From positions 1-5,184 of the forward strand of contig JAISCU010000025.1 of NCBI GenBank assembly GCA_031265345.1: DNA of 5,184 nt, given 5' to 3'. Shown piece after piece: positions 1 through 5,184 of the stretch (position 1 is its first letter; each line of letters begins with the position of its first letter). Below the pieces are notes generated by a model that was not told the DNA's origin, did not search any database, and saw nothing but the letters and a program-made list of their open reading frames with translations. A program made the position numbers and the translations under genes. This DNA is from Bifidobacteriaceae bacterium. Its GTDB lineage: Bacteria > Actinomycetota > Actinomycetes > Actinomycetales > WQXJ01.

Positions 1-452
1 CCGGGCCTGGTGGCGCAGAAGTCCGTAGCACCGCGTCCTGGGACTTGGCGGCCCCGGTCGACGCGTTGAGCGATGGCAAACTGACGATCAGGTTGTGCTA
101 CGACTACGTCACCGAGGAATACCCTGAATGGGTCAACTCCCAATACAACGACACGCTCAACATCAGAGTCGTCCTGCCCAGCGGTGCTGTGCGCCAGCTC
201 GCGGCCGAGTCGGTCAACACGACTGATTGGACGCCGATCACCGGGATCGACTTCCCCGGAGGGGATTCGACCGTTGGCCACTCAGGGTGGCATTGTCCCC
301 ACGTCGACATACCGGGATCCGATCTGCGGCCACCCACGGGCCCCGGTCCGGGCGGCTGGTCAAGTTGGCCGCAGCTCCGCCTTGAAGTGGCCGACGTCGG
401 AGACGCCATCTACGACTCGGTGGCCCTCCTCGACCTCATCTCGGTTCACTAG
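1..452 (+). CDS. Secreted choice-of-anchor-like beta-sandwich protein, 3' end only
   Basis: The reading frame is open from the first base of the window (first full codon at 3) to TAG at 450-452. It shows 149 residues of a protein whose start lies outside. A TTG at 45 is internal and not a credible start. Visible hallmarks are a SEEYPEFV-like segment (TEEYPEWVNSQYNDT, about 114-158), the block VNTTDWTPITGIDFPGGDST in the middle, and a C-terminal DVGDAIYDSVALLD segment a few residues before the stop. From family knowledge, this combination is typical of extracellular choice-of-anchor-type domains in secreted or surface proteins, with aromatic and Asp/Asn-rich loops. No sorting motif or membrane helix follows, so the domain ends the protein. 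Two Cys are visible (RLCYDY and WHCPH). The next gene is a lipoprotein 57 bp downstream on the same strand, suggesting a shared surface role. Export is inferred, because the signal peptide is not in the window. The precise ligand is unknown. Confidence 0.75.
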   Translation, partial: GPGGAEVRSTASWDLAAPVDALSDGKLTIRLCYDYVTEEYPEWVNSQYNDTLNIRVVLPSGAVRQLAAESVNTTDWTPITGIDFPGGDSTVGHSGWHCPHVDIPGSDLRPPTGPGPGGWSSWPQLRLEVADVGDAIYDSVALLDLISVH

Positions 453-497
453 GTCGGCCCTCGGATGTCTGGTAGGTCCCTGTAAGATGCGGCCGGA

Positions 498-503
498 AAG
501 GGA
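498..503 (+). promoter_or_regulatory. Ribosome binding site deciding the lipoprotein start
   Basis: The purine run AAGGGA sits 6 bases before the ATG at 510 and only 2 bases before the competing ATG at 506. It therefore favours the 510 start, which leads to the signal peptide and lipobox; the 506 frame gives no recognisable protein. A TAAGAT hexamer at 483-488 could be a -10 box, but no matching -35 is visible, so no promoter is called. Confidence 0.5.
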
Positions 504-509
504 AGATGG

Positions 510-1031
510 ATGAACGGTCTCTTGGCCGGAGGACGCGGGATCATCGCCCGGCGGTCAGCGGTCGCTGTGGTGGCGCTTTGCGTGAGCCTTGGGGTCCTGG
601 CCGGGTGCCGTCCCAGTGGCGTGGAGGGCGCTGCCTTGGACTTCACCGAGGAGGACCTGAGCGAGGATGGCGGCTGGGATCGGACCGGTCTCCCGGAGCG
701 GTGGGTCCAAATTGCGACCAGTGACCGCGAGCTGAAGGAGCTGCTGGCGGGGACCGCGACAGTGCCGCCATTGCCGCAGGGCCAGACCGCGCTGCTGTAT
801 TACGTTGGAGGCGGGTCCCCGGGGATCACGCGGTACGAGGTCACGGGAGTGTACAGCACCGGCGAGGAATGGACCTTGGCGGTGCACCTAGAGGCGACTG
901 GCCATATCGGACTGACCATCTACCAATCGAGTCGCTTCCTGGTGTTCGTGGACGCACCCGCCCCCAAGACGGTGAATCTCCGTTTCGAGGACCGTCTAGG
1001 TGACGGCGATCCTGAGGTCACCTGGTGGTGA
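510..1031 (+). CDS. Predicted lipoprotein of unknown function, paralogue of the protein at 1210-1830
   Basis: This gene encodes a 173-residue protein. Residues 1-32 form a signal peptide with Arg14-Arg15, a hydrophobic stretch (AVAVVALCVSLGV) and a lipobox LAGC with Cys33. It should be lipidated by Lgt, cleaved by signal peptidase II and anchored on the outer face of the membrane. The mature part has no membrane helix. It contains GVEG-AL-F just after the Cys, the block TRYEVTGVYSTGEEWTLAV (107-125), and FLVFVDAPAPKTVNLRFED (143-161). The last two blocks recur in the downstream protein, so they define a shared domain. The layout (short helix with a DRELKELL-like segment, then beta strands with a G/Y-VTGVY strand) is loosely reminiscent of PrcB C-terminal-type domains, but this is a weak inference by eye. 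The stop TGA overlaps a GTG (GTGA at 1028-1031) that opens the degenerate anchor-gene remnant, as in translationally coupled genes. Function is unknown. Confidence 0.85.
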   Translation: MNGLLAGGRGIIARRSAVAVVALCVSLGVLAGCRPSGVEGAALDFTEEDLSEDGGWDRTGLPERWVQIATSDRELKELLAGTATVPPLPQGQTALLYYVGGGSPGITRYEVTGVYSTGEEWTLAVHLEATGHIGLTIYQSSRFLVFVDAPAPKTVNLRFEDRLGDGDPEVTWW

Positions 1032-1198
1032 CCCGGCCCGGGCCCCATCGGACGGCGTTGTCGCACAGCGGCGGCACTGATTGCGGTCCTGGGCCTCATC
1101 GCCACCGTGATGCTCGGTGGCGTCTTGGAGTTCTGGGCTCAACGGGATACGGCATCTACGATTCCCTCGGCCTGGTTGACCACACTACGGTTTCTTGA
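1028..1198 (+). pseudogene. Remnant of a second choice-of-anchor-like gene (signal peptide plus C-terminal tail)
   Basis: Two frames together look like the two ends of a lost gene. In the frame of 1047-1127 there is a signal-peptide-like stretch: IGRRCRTAAALIAVLGLIA then TVMLGGVLEF. It has no good start codon in its own frame because the lipoprotein stop lies directly upstream. In the frame of GTG 1028 the last residues before TGA 1196-1198 read GYGIYDSLGLVDHTTVS. This matches the end of the upstream protein, GDAIYDSVALLDLISVH, residue for residue in spacing, and the stops fall one residue from each other in the alignment. The simplest reading is an anchor-like gene that began at the GTGA overlap, suffered a frameshift near 1031-1047, and lost its middle in an internal deletion. 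The tail match is short (about 8 of 18 residues), so chance or a real small membrane protein cannot be excluded. As it stands it cannot make the original product. Confidence 0.5.
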
Positions 1199-1209
1199 GG
1201 CCGAGAGCC

Positions 1210-1830
1210 ATGAACGGCCTCCTTCGGCGATCTGCGGCGCTTCGTCCGTTGGGCGTCGTCGCGCTGATTCTTGCGGCACTGGGCGCCCTGGCAGCGAGCG
1301 GGGTGGCGAGCGCGCACCCGGACGGCGTCGAAGGTAGGGCGCTGGGGTTCGATTTGGTTTCGAACACCGGCGCGGAGACCGATGCCGCGTACCCCGGTCC
1401 GGGCGCGGCAGGTATGGCGGCCCGGGTGATCGTCGGCACTGAGGAGTTGGCCGAGTACTGGGAGTATCCGTCCGACCGAACCGGGATACGTGGGGTCAAA
1501 GATCTGGGCATGGGCAACTCGCCCCACATCCCGGAGGATGCGACGGCGATACTGACCGCCCCGGGGTCATATACGAACACGGAGTACTTCCGTGTGACTG
1601 GCGTGTACGACGACATGGGCGAATGGACCGTCGCTGTTGCGCGGCGGACGAACCTATTCAGTGCGCTGAGCCTATTCAGCCTCAACTGGGGAAGTCGCGC
1701 CTCGGGCGTACTCCTCGTCCACGCGCCACCGCCCAGAAACGTTCAGATAAGGGTCGAGGACCAGACCGGCGGCCCTAGGGACGGGCGAGTCCTGTGGGGA
1801 GGTCCCCGGCCGCAGGAAGAACCGGACTAG
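1210..1830 (+). CDS. Predicted secreted protein of unknown function, non-lipidated paralogue of the lipoprotein at 510-1031
   Basis: Start ATG 1210 is chosen over the in-frame TTG 1195. It gives MNGLL, the same opening as the upstream paralogue, and GAGAG/AGG purines lie just before it. The product is 206 residues. Residues 1-35 form a signal peptide (Arg7-Arg8, Arg12, then GVVALILAALGALAASG) ending ASA before His36, a signal peptidase I site; there is no Cys lipobox. After HPDGVEG-AL-F the protein carries a VIVGTEELAEYW helix-like segment (73-84), the block EYFRVTGVYDDMGEWTVAV (125-143) and GVLLVHAPPPRNVQIRVED (166-184). The last two align with the lipoprotein. It is about 33 residues longer, mostly from a Gly/Pro-rich insert near 55-72 and an insert near 147-163 (NLFSALSLFSLNWG). 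The charged tail RPQEEPD lies inside an 83-bp tandem repeat, so its present end may be recent. A PrcB-C-like fold is a guess; function is unknown. Confidence 0.8.
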   Translation: MNGLLRRSAALRPLGVVALILAALGALAASGVASAHPDGVEGRALGFDLVSNTGAETDAAYPGPGAAGMAARVIVGTEELAEYWEYPSDRTGIRGVKDLGMGNSPHIPEDATAILTAPGSYTNTEYFRVTGVYDDMGEWTVAVARRTNLFSALSLFSLNWGSRASGVLLVHAPPPRNVQIRVEDQTGGPRDGRVLWGGPRPQEEPD

Positions 1831-1976
1831 CCGTGCCGTCGAACCGCGGCTCGCCCAGAAAGTCGTCTGGAGACTTATTGGTTGAGACCCGGCCGCAGGA
1901 AGAACCGGACTAGCCGTGCCGTCGAACCGCGGCTCGCCCAGAAAGTCGTCTGGAGACTTATTGGTTGAGACCCGGC
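1805..1976 (+). repeat. Perfect 83-bp tandem duplication
   Basis: Bases 1805-1893 are identical to 1888-1976, giving two full copies with a period of 83 bp and a third partial start. The 6-bp sequence CCCGGC occurs at each junction (1805-1810, 1888-1893, 1971-1976), as expected from slippage or unequal exchange between short direct repeats. The first copy includes the last codons and TAG (1828-1830) of the secreted-protein gene; the second copy is non-coding. Each copy has a weak 5-bp stem, AAGTC/GACTT (1860-1876 and 1943-1959), followed by ATTGGTTG, possibly a poor terminator that has been doubled. Absence of any mismatch suggests a recent event or an assembly artefact. Confidence 0.95.
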
Positions 1977-1994
1977 GGGTCGGCTACCCGCCGG
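1972..1994. terminator. GC-rich perfect hairpin between convergent genes, overlapping the dus stop
   Basis: CCGGCGGGT (1972-1980) and ACCCGCCGG (1986-1994) form a perfect 9-bp stem with a 5-base loop. The loop and the first stem base hold the dus stop codon (complement of 1984-1986). There is no T-run on either side. It would have to act as a U-less terminator, as proposed for high-GC bacteria, possibly in both directions. Its position between convergent genes supports this. The alternative is an incidental palindrome in GC-rich DNA. Confidence 0.45.
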
Positions 1995-3204
1995 ACACCG
2001 CCACCTCGGCCGCGGCCAGCGCCGCGCGGTGCGAAGGGGTCAATTCGGCCGAGTCGAGCCAGCCGTCCGGCAGGCGCGGACGCTTCACGCCGCCAGCCCG
2101 TCCGCGCGGGCCTTCGGCCACGTCGCCGGGATACGGAGCGTCAAGGTCCAGCCGACTAATCAACGACTCCAGCTCCGCCAGCGACGACAATTGGTGCGCG
2201 GCCGAACGCTCCGCGCCGCCCGCCGGATAACCCTTCAAGTACCAGCTCATGTGACGGCGCAGCTCCCGCATCCCGTGCGCCTCGGAGCCGGAGAAGGACA
2301 CCAAGCCCTCGGCGTGCCGCCGCACCACATCCAGCACGAACCCCAGAGCGGGCCGCAGACGCTCGGACCGACCCGACAAAGCCGCTTGGAGGTCCGCGAA
2401 AAGCCACGGCCGCCCCAAGGCTCCCCGGCCCACCACGACCCCGTCGCAACCGGTGCGCCGGACCATTTCCACGGCATCGTCCGCCTTGAAAATATCTCCA
2501 TTCCCCAACACCGGAATGGAAGTCACCTCACGTTTCAACTGGGCTATTGCCGACCAACCGGCCGCGCCGGAATAGTGCTGCGCGGCGGTCCGGGCGTGCA
2601 GCGTCAGCCCCGCAGCTCCCTCCGCCTCGGCAGCCAGACCAGCCTCCAGAAACGTCAAGTGCTCGGAATCAATCCCGGTGCGCAGCTTGACCGTGACCGG
2701 CAGGGAGCCCGCCGCGCCCACCGCCCCGTCGACGATCCGCCGGAACAAGTCCCGCTTCCACGGCAGCGCCGCTCCCCCGCCCTGGCGCGTGACCTTCGGC
2801 ACCGGGCAGCCGAAGTTGAGGTCGATGTGGTCCGCCAGGTCCTCGCGCCGCACCAAGGCCACCGCCGCCGCCACCGTCGCCGGATCGACGCCGTACAGCT
2901 GCACCGACCGGGGCCGCTCCGACGGGTCGTGGCGCAGCAGCGCACGGGTGGCCGCGTGGCCAGCGAGCAACGCCCGGCTCGTGACCATCTCGGTGACGAA
3001 CAGCCCCGCCCCGAAGGACCGGCAGAGCAAGCGGAAAGGCAGGTTGGTGACGCCCGCCATCGGCGCGAGCATGACCGGCAGAGGCGCGGTGACGCCTCCC
3101 AATTTCAAGACCGGCAACACCGACGATGCCGCCGTCCCGCCAGGCCTGTCAGTCGGGTCCGCCCCGCCCCGGCCAGGAGCCGGAAGAGCCCGCGCGGATG
3201 CCAA
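1984..3204 (-). CDS. dusB: tRNA-dihydrouridine synthase (Dus family, DusB-like)
   Basis: This FMN-dependent cytosolic enzyme reduces specific uridines in tRNA to dihydrouridine using NAD(P)H. Numbered from the TTG at 3204 (406 residues), the TIM-barrel signatures are in order. VMLAPMAGVTNLPFRLLC (44-61) is the FMN-binding first strand. DLNFGCPVPKVTRQGGGAAL (128-147) holds the catalytic Cys133. VTVKLRTG (170-177) holds Lys173, and LTLHARTAAQHYSG (200-213) holds His203. IPVLGNGDI (230-238) and GVVVGRGALGRPWLF (255-269) are phosphate-binding loops. A helical C-terminal domain follows, ending GWLDSAELTP...AVSGG, as in actinobacterial members. The start is uncertain: residues 1-28 are low-complexity (Ala/Gly/Pro) and no Shine-Dalgarno precedes TTG 3204. 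GTG at 3120 (LPVLKLGG...) would give a product of 378 residues with the usual short lead before the LAPMAG strand. The gene follows glyS by 12 or 96 bases in the same frame, so co-transcription is likely. DusB versus another Dus subtype is not certain. Confidence 0.93.
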   Translation of the reverse strand: MASARALPAPGRGGADPTDRPGGTAASSVLPVLKLGGVTAPLPVMLAPMAGVTNLPFRLLCRSFGAGLFVTEMVTSRALLAGHAATRALLRHDPSERPRSVQLYGVDPATVAAAVALVRREDLADHIDLNFGCPVPKVTRQGGGAALPWKRDLFRRIVDGAVGAAGSLPVTVKLRTGIDSEHLTFLEAGLAAEAEGAAGLTLHARTAAQHYSGAAGWSAIAQLKREVTSIPVLGNGDIFKADDAVEMVRRTGCDGVVVGRGALGRPWLFADLQAALSGRSERLRPALGFVLDVVRRHAEGLVSFSGSEAHGMRELRRHMSWYLKGYPAGGAERSAAHQLSSLAELESLISRLDLDAPYPGDVAEGPRGRAGGVKRPRLPDGWLDSAELTPSHRAALAAAEVAVSGG

Positions 3205-3216
3205 CGCCGGAACCGT

Positions 3217-4602
3217 CTAGGCGGTGAGCAGCGCCGCCAAGCGCGCCTTGACCTGGCTCAAAGCCACCCGCTCCTGGGCCATCGAGTCGCGCTGGCGGAT
3301 GGTGGCGGCGTCATCGTCCAACGAGTCGAAGTCGATGGTGACGCAGAGCGGCGTCCCGATCTCGTCCTGACGGCGGTAGCGCCGCCCGATCGCCCCCGCG
3401 TCGTCGAAGTCGATGTTCCAGTGCTGGCGCAACTCGGCGGCCAGGTCGCGGGCCTTCGGCGACAGCCGGGCGTCGCGCGAGAGCGGCAGCACCGCCGCCT
3501 TGACCGGGGCCAGGCGGGCGTCCAACCGCAGGACCGTGCGCTGATCCACGCCGCCCTTGGTGTTGGGCGCCTCATCGACGGCGTAGGCGTCAACCAGGAA
3601 GGCCATCACAGAGCGCGACAGGCCCGCCGCCGGCTCGATCACGAAAGGCACATAACGCTCGCCGCTCGCCTGGTCGAAGACCGACAGGTCCTGGCCGGAG
3701 TTCTGCGAATGGGTGGTCAGGTCGAAATCGGTCCGGTTCGCGATCCCTTCCAATTCGCCCCATTCGGAGCCCTGGAATTGGAAACGGTATTCGATGTCCA
3801 CGGTGCGTTTCGAGTAATGGGAGAGTTTCTCCTGCGGATGCTCGTAATGACGGAGGTTCTCACGCTTGATGCCGAGGCCCGTGTACCAGTCGGTGCGGAA
3901 GTCGATCCAATACTGGTGCCATTCCTCGTCGGTGCCCGGCACCACGAAGAACTCCATCTCCATCTGCTCGAATTCGCGGGTGCGGAAAATGAAATTGCCG
4001 GGCGTGATCTCGTTCCGGAACGATTTCCCGACCTGGCCAATCCCGAACGGCGGCTTCTTCCGCGACGCCGCCTGGACGTTGGCGAAGTTGATGAAGATCC
4101 CTTGGGCGGTCTCCGGCCTCAGGTAATGCAGGCCTTTCTCGTCCTCGACCGGACCGAGGAAAGTCCTCAGCAGGCCGGAGAACTGCTTCGGCTCCGTCCA
4201 TTCGCCTTTGGCGCCGCAATGCGGGCACGGCAACCCGGCCAGTCCGCCTTCCGGGGCGCGGCCCTTGCGCTCCTCGAATTCCTCCAGGAGGGTGTCCTCG
4301 CGGAAGCGTTTGTGGCAATTGGTGCATTCGATCAGCGGGTCGGTGAACACCGCCACATGGCCGGACGCCTCCCACACTTGGCGCGGCAGGATCACGGACG
4401 AGTCGAGCCCCACCACGTCATCGCGCGACGTGATCATGGACTGCCACCACTGGCGTTTGATGTTCTCCTTCAGCTCCACGCCCAACGGGCCATAGTCCCA
4501 GGCCGACCTGGTGCCCCCGTAGATCTCCCCGCACGGGAACACGAAGCCCCGCCGCTTGGCCAGGGAGATGACTGCGTCGATGGTGGAGGAAGTGGAAGCC
4601 AT
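3217..4602 (-). CDS. glyS: Glycyl-tRNA synthetase, single-chain (alpha2) type
   Basis: This class II aminoacyl-tRNA synthetase joins glycine to tRNA-Gly with ATP. Taking ATG 4602, the product has 461 residues, close to the usual length of bacterial alpha2 enzymes. Class II motif 1 is in [20 protein letters not shown] (27-46). Two CxxC pairs (Cys93/Cys96 in ECTNCHKRF and Cys126/Cys129 in CPHCG) form a probable zinc-binding insertion. RPETAQGIF (162-170) and [19 protein letters not shown] (188-206), followed by [13 protein letters not shown] (207-219), carry glycine and ATP contacts and motif 2. [14 protein letters not shown] (323-336) is motif 3 with Arg330. The C-terminal anticodon-binding domain runs from about 360 to 455, with [18 protein letters not shown] and VTIDFD. 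All expected parts are present. An in-frame ATG at 4656 would add 18 unconserved, Arg/Gly-rich residues and is rejected. The gene leads the glyS-dus pair. A TAGGCT hexamer just upstream could be its -10 box. Confidence 0.97.
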   Translation of the reverse strand: MASTSSTIDAVISLAKRRGFVFPCGEIYGGTRSAWDYGPLGVELKENIKRQWWQSMITSRDDVVGLDSSVILPRQVWEASGHVAVFTDPLIECTNCHKRFREDTLLEEFEERKGRAPEGGLAGLPCPHCGAKGEWTEPKQFSGLLRTFLGPVEDEKGLHYLRPETAQGIFINFANVQAASRKKPPFGIGQVGKSFRNEITPGNFIFRTREFEQMEMEFFVVPGTDEEWHQYWIDFRTDWYTGLGIKRENLRHYEHPQEKLSHYSKRTVDIEYRFQFQGSEWGELEGIANRTDFDLTTHSQNSGQDLSVFDQASGERYVPFVIEPAAGLSRSVMAFLVDAYAVDEAPNTKGGVDQRTVLRLDARLAPVKAAVLPLSRDARLSPKARDLAAELRQHWNIDFDDAGAIGRRYRRQDEIGTPLCVTIDFDSLDDDAATIRQRDSMAQERVALSQVKARLAALLTA

Positions 4603-4610
4603 GGCGCACA

Positions 4611-4616
4611 AGCCTA
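4611..4616 (-). promoter_or_regulatory. Possible -10 box of a leaderless glyS promoter
   Basis: On the minus strand TAGGCT fits the TAnnnT form of an actinobacterial -10 hexamer. It ends 8 bases before the glyS ATG at 4602, so transcription would start at or next to the start codon, giving a leaderless mRNA. This would agree with the lack of a convincing Shine-Dalgarno there and with choosing ATG 4602 over ATG 4656. No recognisable -35 lies 16-18 bases upstream. The assignment is tentative. Confidence 0.3.
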
Positions 4617-4706
4617 GTCCAGCGCGTGTCCGCCTCTGATTTCCGGGCCTGCCCATGTCGCTGCCGGGCTCGCGGTCGGGTGGCCGCCAGGAGAGGGCCG
4701 CCCTGG

Positions 4707-4892
4707 CCGACTCCGTCGATTTGCCCGCCGTTGTTCATCGACTCCGTTGTTTCGGCCCCTCGACCCCGTCGAGTCCGGGGTTTCGCGCGCCGTAACTCAT
4801 CGAGCCCGCTGTTCTGCGTGCCCATTCGCGTCGAGTCCGCTGGTTTGCATGCCCGATTTCATCGAGTCCGGGGTTTTGCGCCCGTCCCCGCT
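4707..4892 (+). repeat. Tandem array of six 31-bp units, forward half
   Basis: Units start at 4707, 4738, 4769, 4800, 4831 and 4862, always 31 bp apart with no indel. Each opens with a 16-bp core of consensus TCGAGTCCGCTGTTTT and continues with a 15-bp variable tail, often GC-rich at first (GCGTGCCC-like). Core mismatches to the consensus are 5, 3, 3, 2, 1 and 2 in order, so the outermost copy nearest glyS is the most degraded. Because 31 is not a multiple of 3 and the tails vary, this is not a coding repeat. Thirty-one base pairs is about three helical turns, which suits cooperative binding of a protein on one face. No known iteron or operator is recognised. Confidence 0.85.
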
Positions 4893-5015
4893 CGTATGGA
4901 ACGCGCTGACCAGGCAAAACGCGAAAGGGCCGGACCCAAAACAGCGGACTCGGTGAGCAAAGGCATGGAAAACAGCGGACTCGACGCGTCCCAGACCCCA
5001 AAACAGCTAACCAGC
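4800..5015. repeat. Long imperfect inverted repeat formed by the two array halves
   Basis: Forward units at 4800, 4831 and 4862 are mirror partners of minus-strand units beginning at 5015, 4984 and 4953. All three pairs share the centre 4907/4908. The cores pair well for the two inner pairs (4831/4984 and 4862/4953), and pairing in the tails is partial. About 60 bp lies between the two inner cores. If transcribed it would give a long stem broken every 31 bp; as DNA it could place protein sites in two facing clusters. Confidence 0.7.
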
Positions 5016-5074
5016 CTGCTTCGCGGCTCCGTGATGGAAGAAGGTCGCCTCGACTTTCGGAGCAGCGGACTCGA
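4923..5074 (-). repeat. Inverted half of the 31-bp repeat array
   Basis: The same core appears on the minus strand with its first base at 4953 (1 mismatch), 4984 (perfect), 5015 (5 mismatches; only the CTGTTTT half is intact) and 5074 (3 mismatches). The first three are again exactly 31 bp apart; the last is 59 bp from its neighbour and so 3 bp short of the two-unit phase. Together with the forward half this makes an inverted arrangement centred on 4907/4908. The unit beginning at 4984 resembles the forward unit at 4831 also in its tail (CATGCC....TCA), about 24 of 31 positions, which supports true duplication with inversion rather than chance. Confidence 0.8.
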
Positions 5075-5184
5075 TCCCAGCGCACGGTCGGTTCCCCGGA
5101 GATCGGGCCGCCGGGACCTGGCAGCGAGGTGGATGGGCCGTCTGATTTTCGGTGTCCGATGCCGCCCGCCTGAATTCCCGCGCC

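Noticed and set aside
104..887. Overlapping frames at 104-409 (-), 184-513 (+) and 555-887 (-)
   Set aside because: They overlap better-supported genes in other frames and show no motif or start signal.
1032..1044. Palindrome GGCCCGGGCC as an operator
   Set aside because: Short GC palindromes are common in this base composition, and it sits inside the remnant gene with no other sign of regulation.
1107..1337. 76-residue frame starting within the remnant and overlapping the secreted-protein gene
   Set aside because: Only its first part is hydrophobic and this is explained by the signal-peptide remnant; the rest is out of frame with the clear signal peptide of the 1210 gene.
2029..4617. 862-residue open frame on the + strand
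   Set aside because: It lies antisense to both glyS and dus, is very rich in Arg, Gln, His and Pro, and has no recognisable domain; it is a typical shadow frame of high-GC genes.
4603..4656. N-terminal extension of glyS from ATG 4656
   Set aside because: The added 18 residues are unconserved and Arg/Gly-rich. ATG 4602 gives the usual length, and a possible -10 box falls between the two.
4707..5074. CRISPR array
   Set aside because: The unit is 31 bp in all (16 conserved plus about 15 variable), units occur in both orientations, and no cas gene is near.
4735..5085. Small open frames running through the repeat array on both strands
   Set aside because: The 31-bp period shifts frame at each unit, so peptides follow the repeats by chance; no ribosome binding site or conserved protein is visible.
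5128..5150. Possible further copy of the array core (GGGCCGTCTGATTTTCGG)
   Set aside because: Only CCG and the T-run agree, the spacing is out of phase, and such a match is expected by chance.

Overview
The window is high-GC DNA with GTG/TTG start candidates and a glyS-dus gene pair of the kind found in actinobacteria. It most likely comes from the chromosome of a high-GC Gram-positive bacterium (Actinomycetota); the sequence does not fix the genus. No rRNA, tRNA, insertion sequence, integrase or CRISPR array was seen.

Left part (1-1976, + strand): a small cluster for exported proteins. It holds the 3' end of a secreted beta-sandwich protein resembling choice-of-anchor domains (1-452), then a lipoprotein with a clear lipobox (510-1031). 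Next comes a short decayed stretch (1028-1198) that appears to keep only the signal-peptide region and the last residues of a second choice-of-anchor-like gene. The last gene (1210-1830) is a secreted, non-lipidated paralogue of the lipoprotein. I read this as a tandemly duplicated two-gene unit whose second anchor-like gene has collapsed by internal deletion and frameshift. The 3' end of the last gene lies in a perfect 83-bp tandem duplication (1805-1976).

Middle and right (1984-4602, - strand): two conserved housekeeping genes, glycyl-tRNA synthetase (glyS, 3217-4602) followed by a tRNA-dihydrouridine synthase (dus, 1984-3204), probably co-transcribed from the glyS side. Both act on tRNA, one by charging tRNA-Gly and the other by reducing uridines in the D-loop region. 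A perfect 9-bp GC stem at 1972-1994 overlaps the dus stop, between the two convergent gene sets.

Right end (4603-5184): no gene is supported. About 105 bp upstream of glyS starts an array of short repeats with core TCGAGTCCGCTGTTTT. Six copies on the + strand fall at exactly 31-bp steps (4707 to 4862). These are followed by copies in the opposite orientation, also at 31-bp steps (outer ends at 4953, 4984, 5015), plus one out-of-phase copy ending at 5074. The two halves are symmetric about 4907/4908. A 31-bp step is close to three helical turns, so the cores would lie on one face of the DNA. I cannot match this array to a named element, and it is the most unusual structure in the window. I recognise nothing in 5075-5184.
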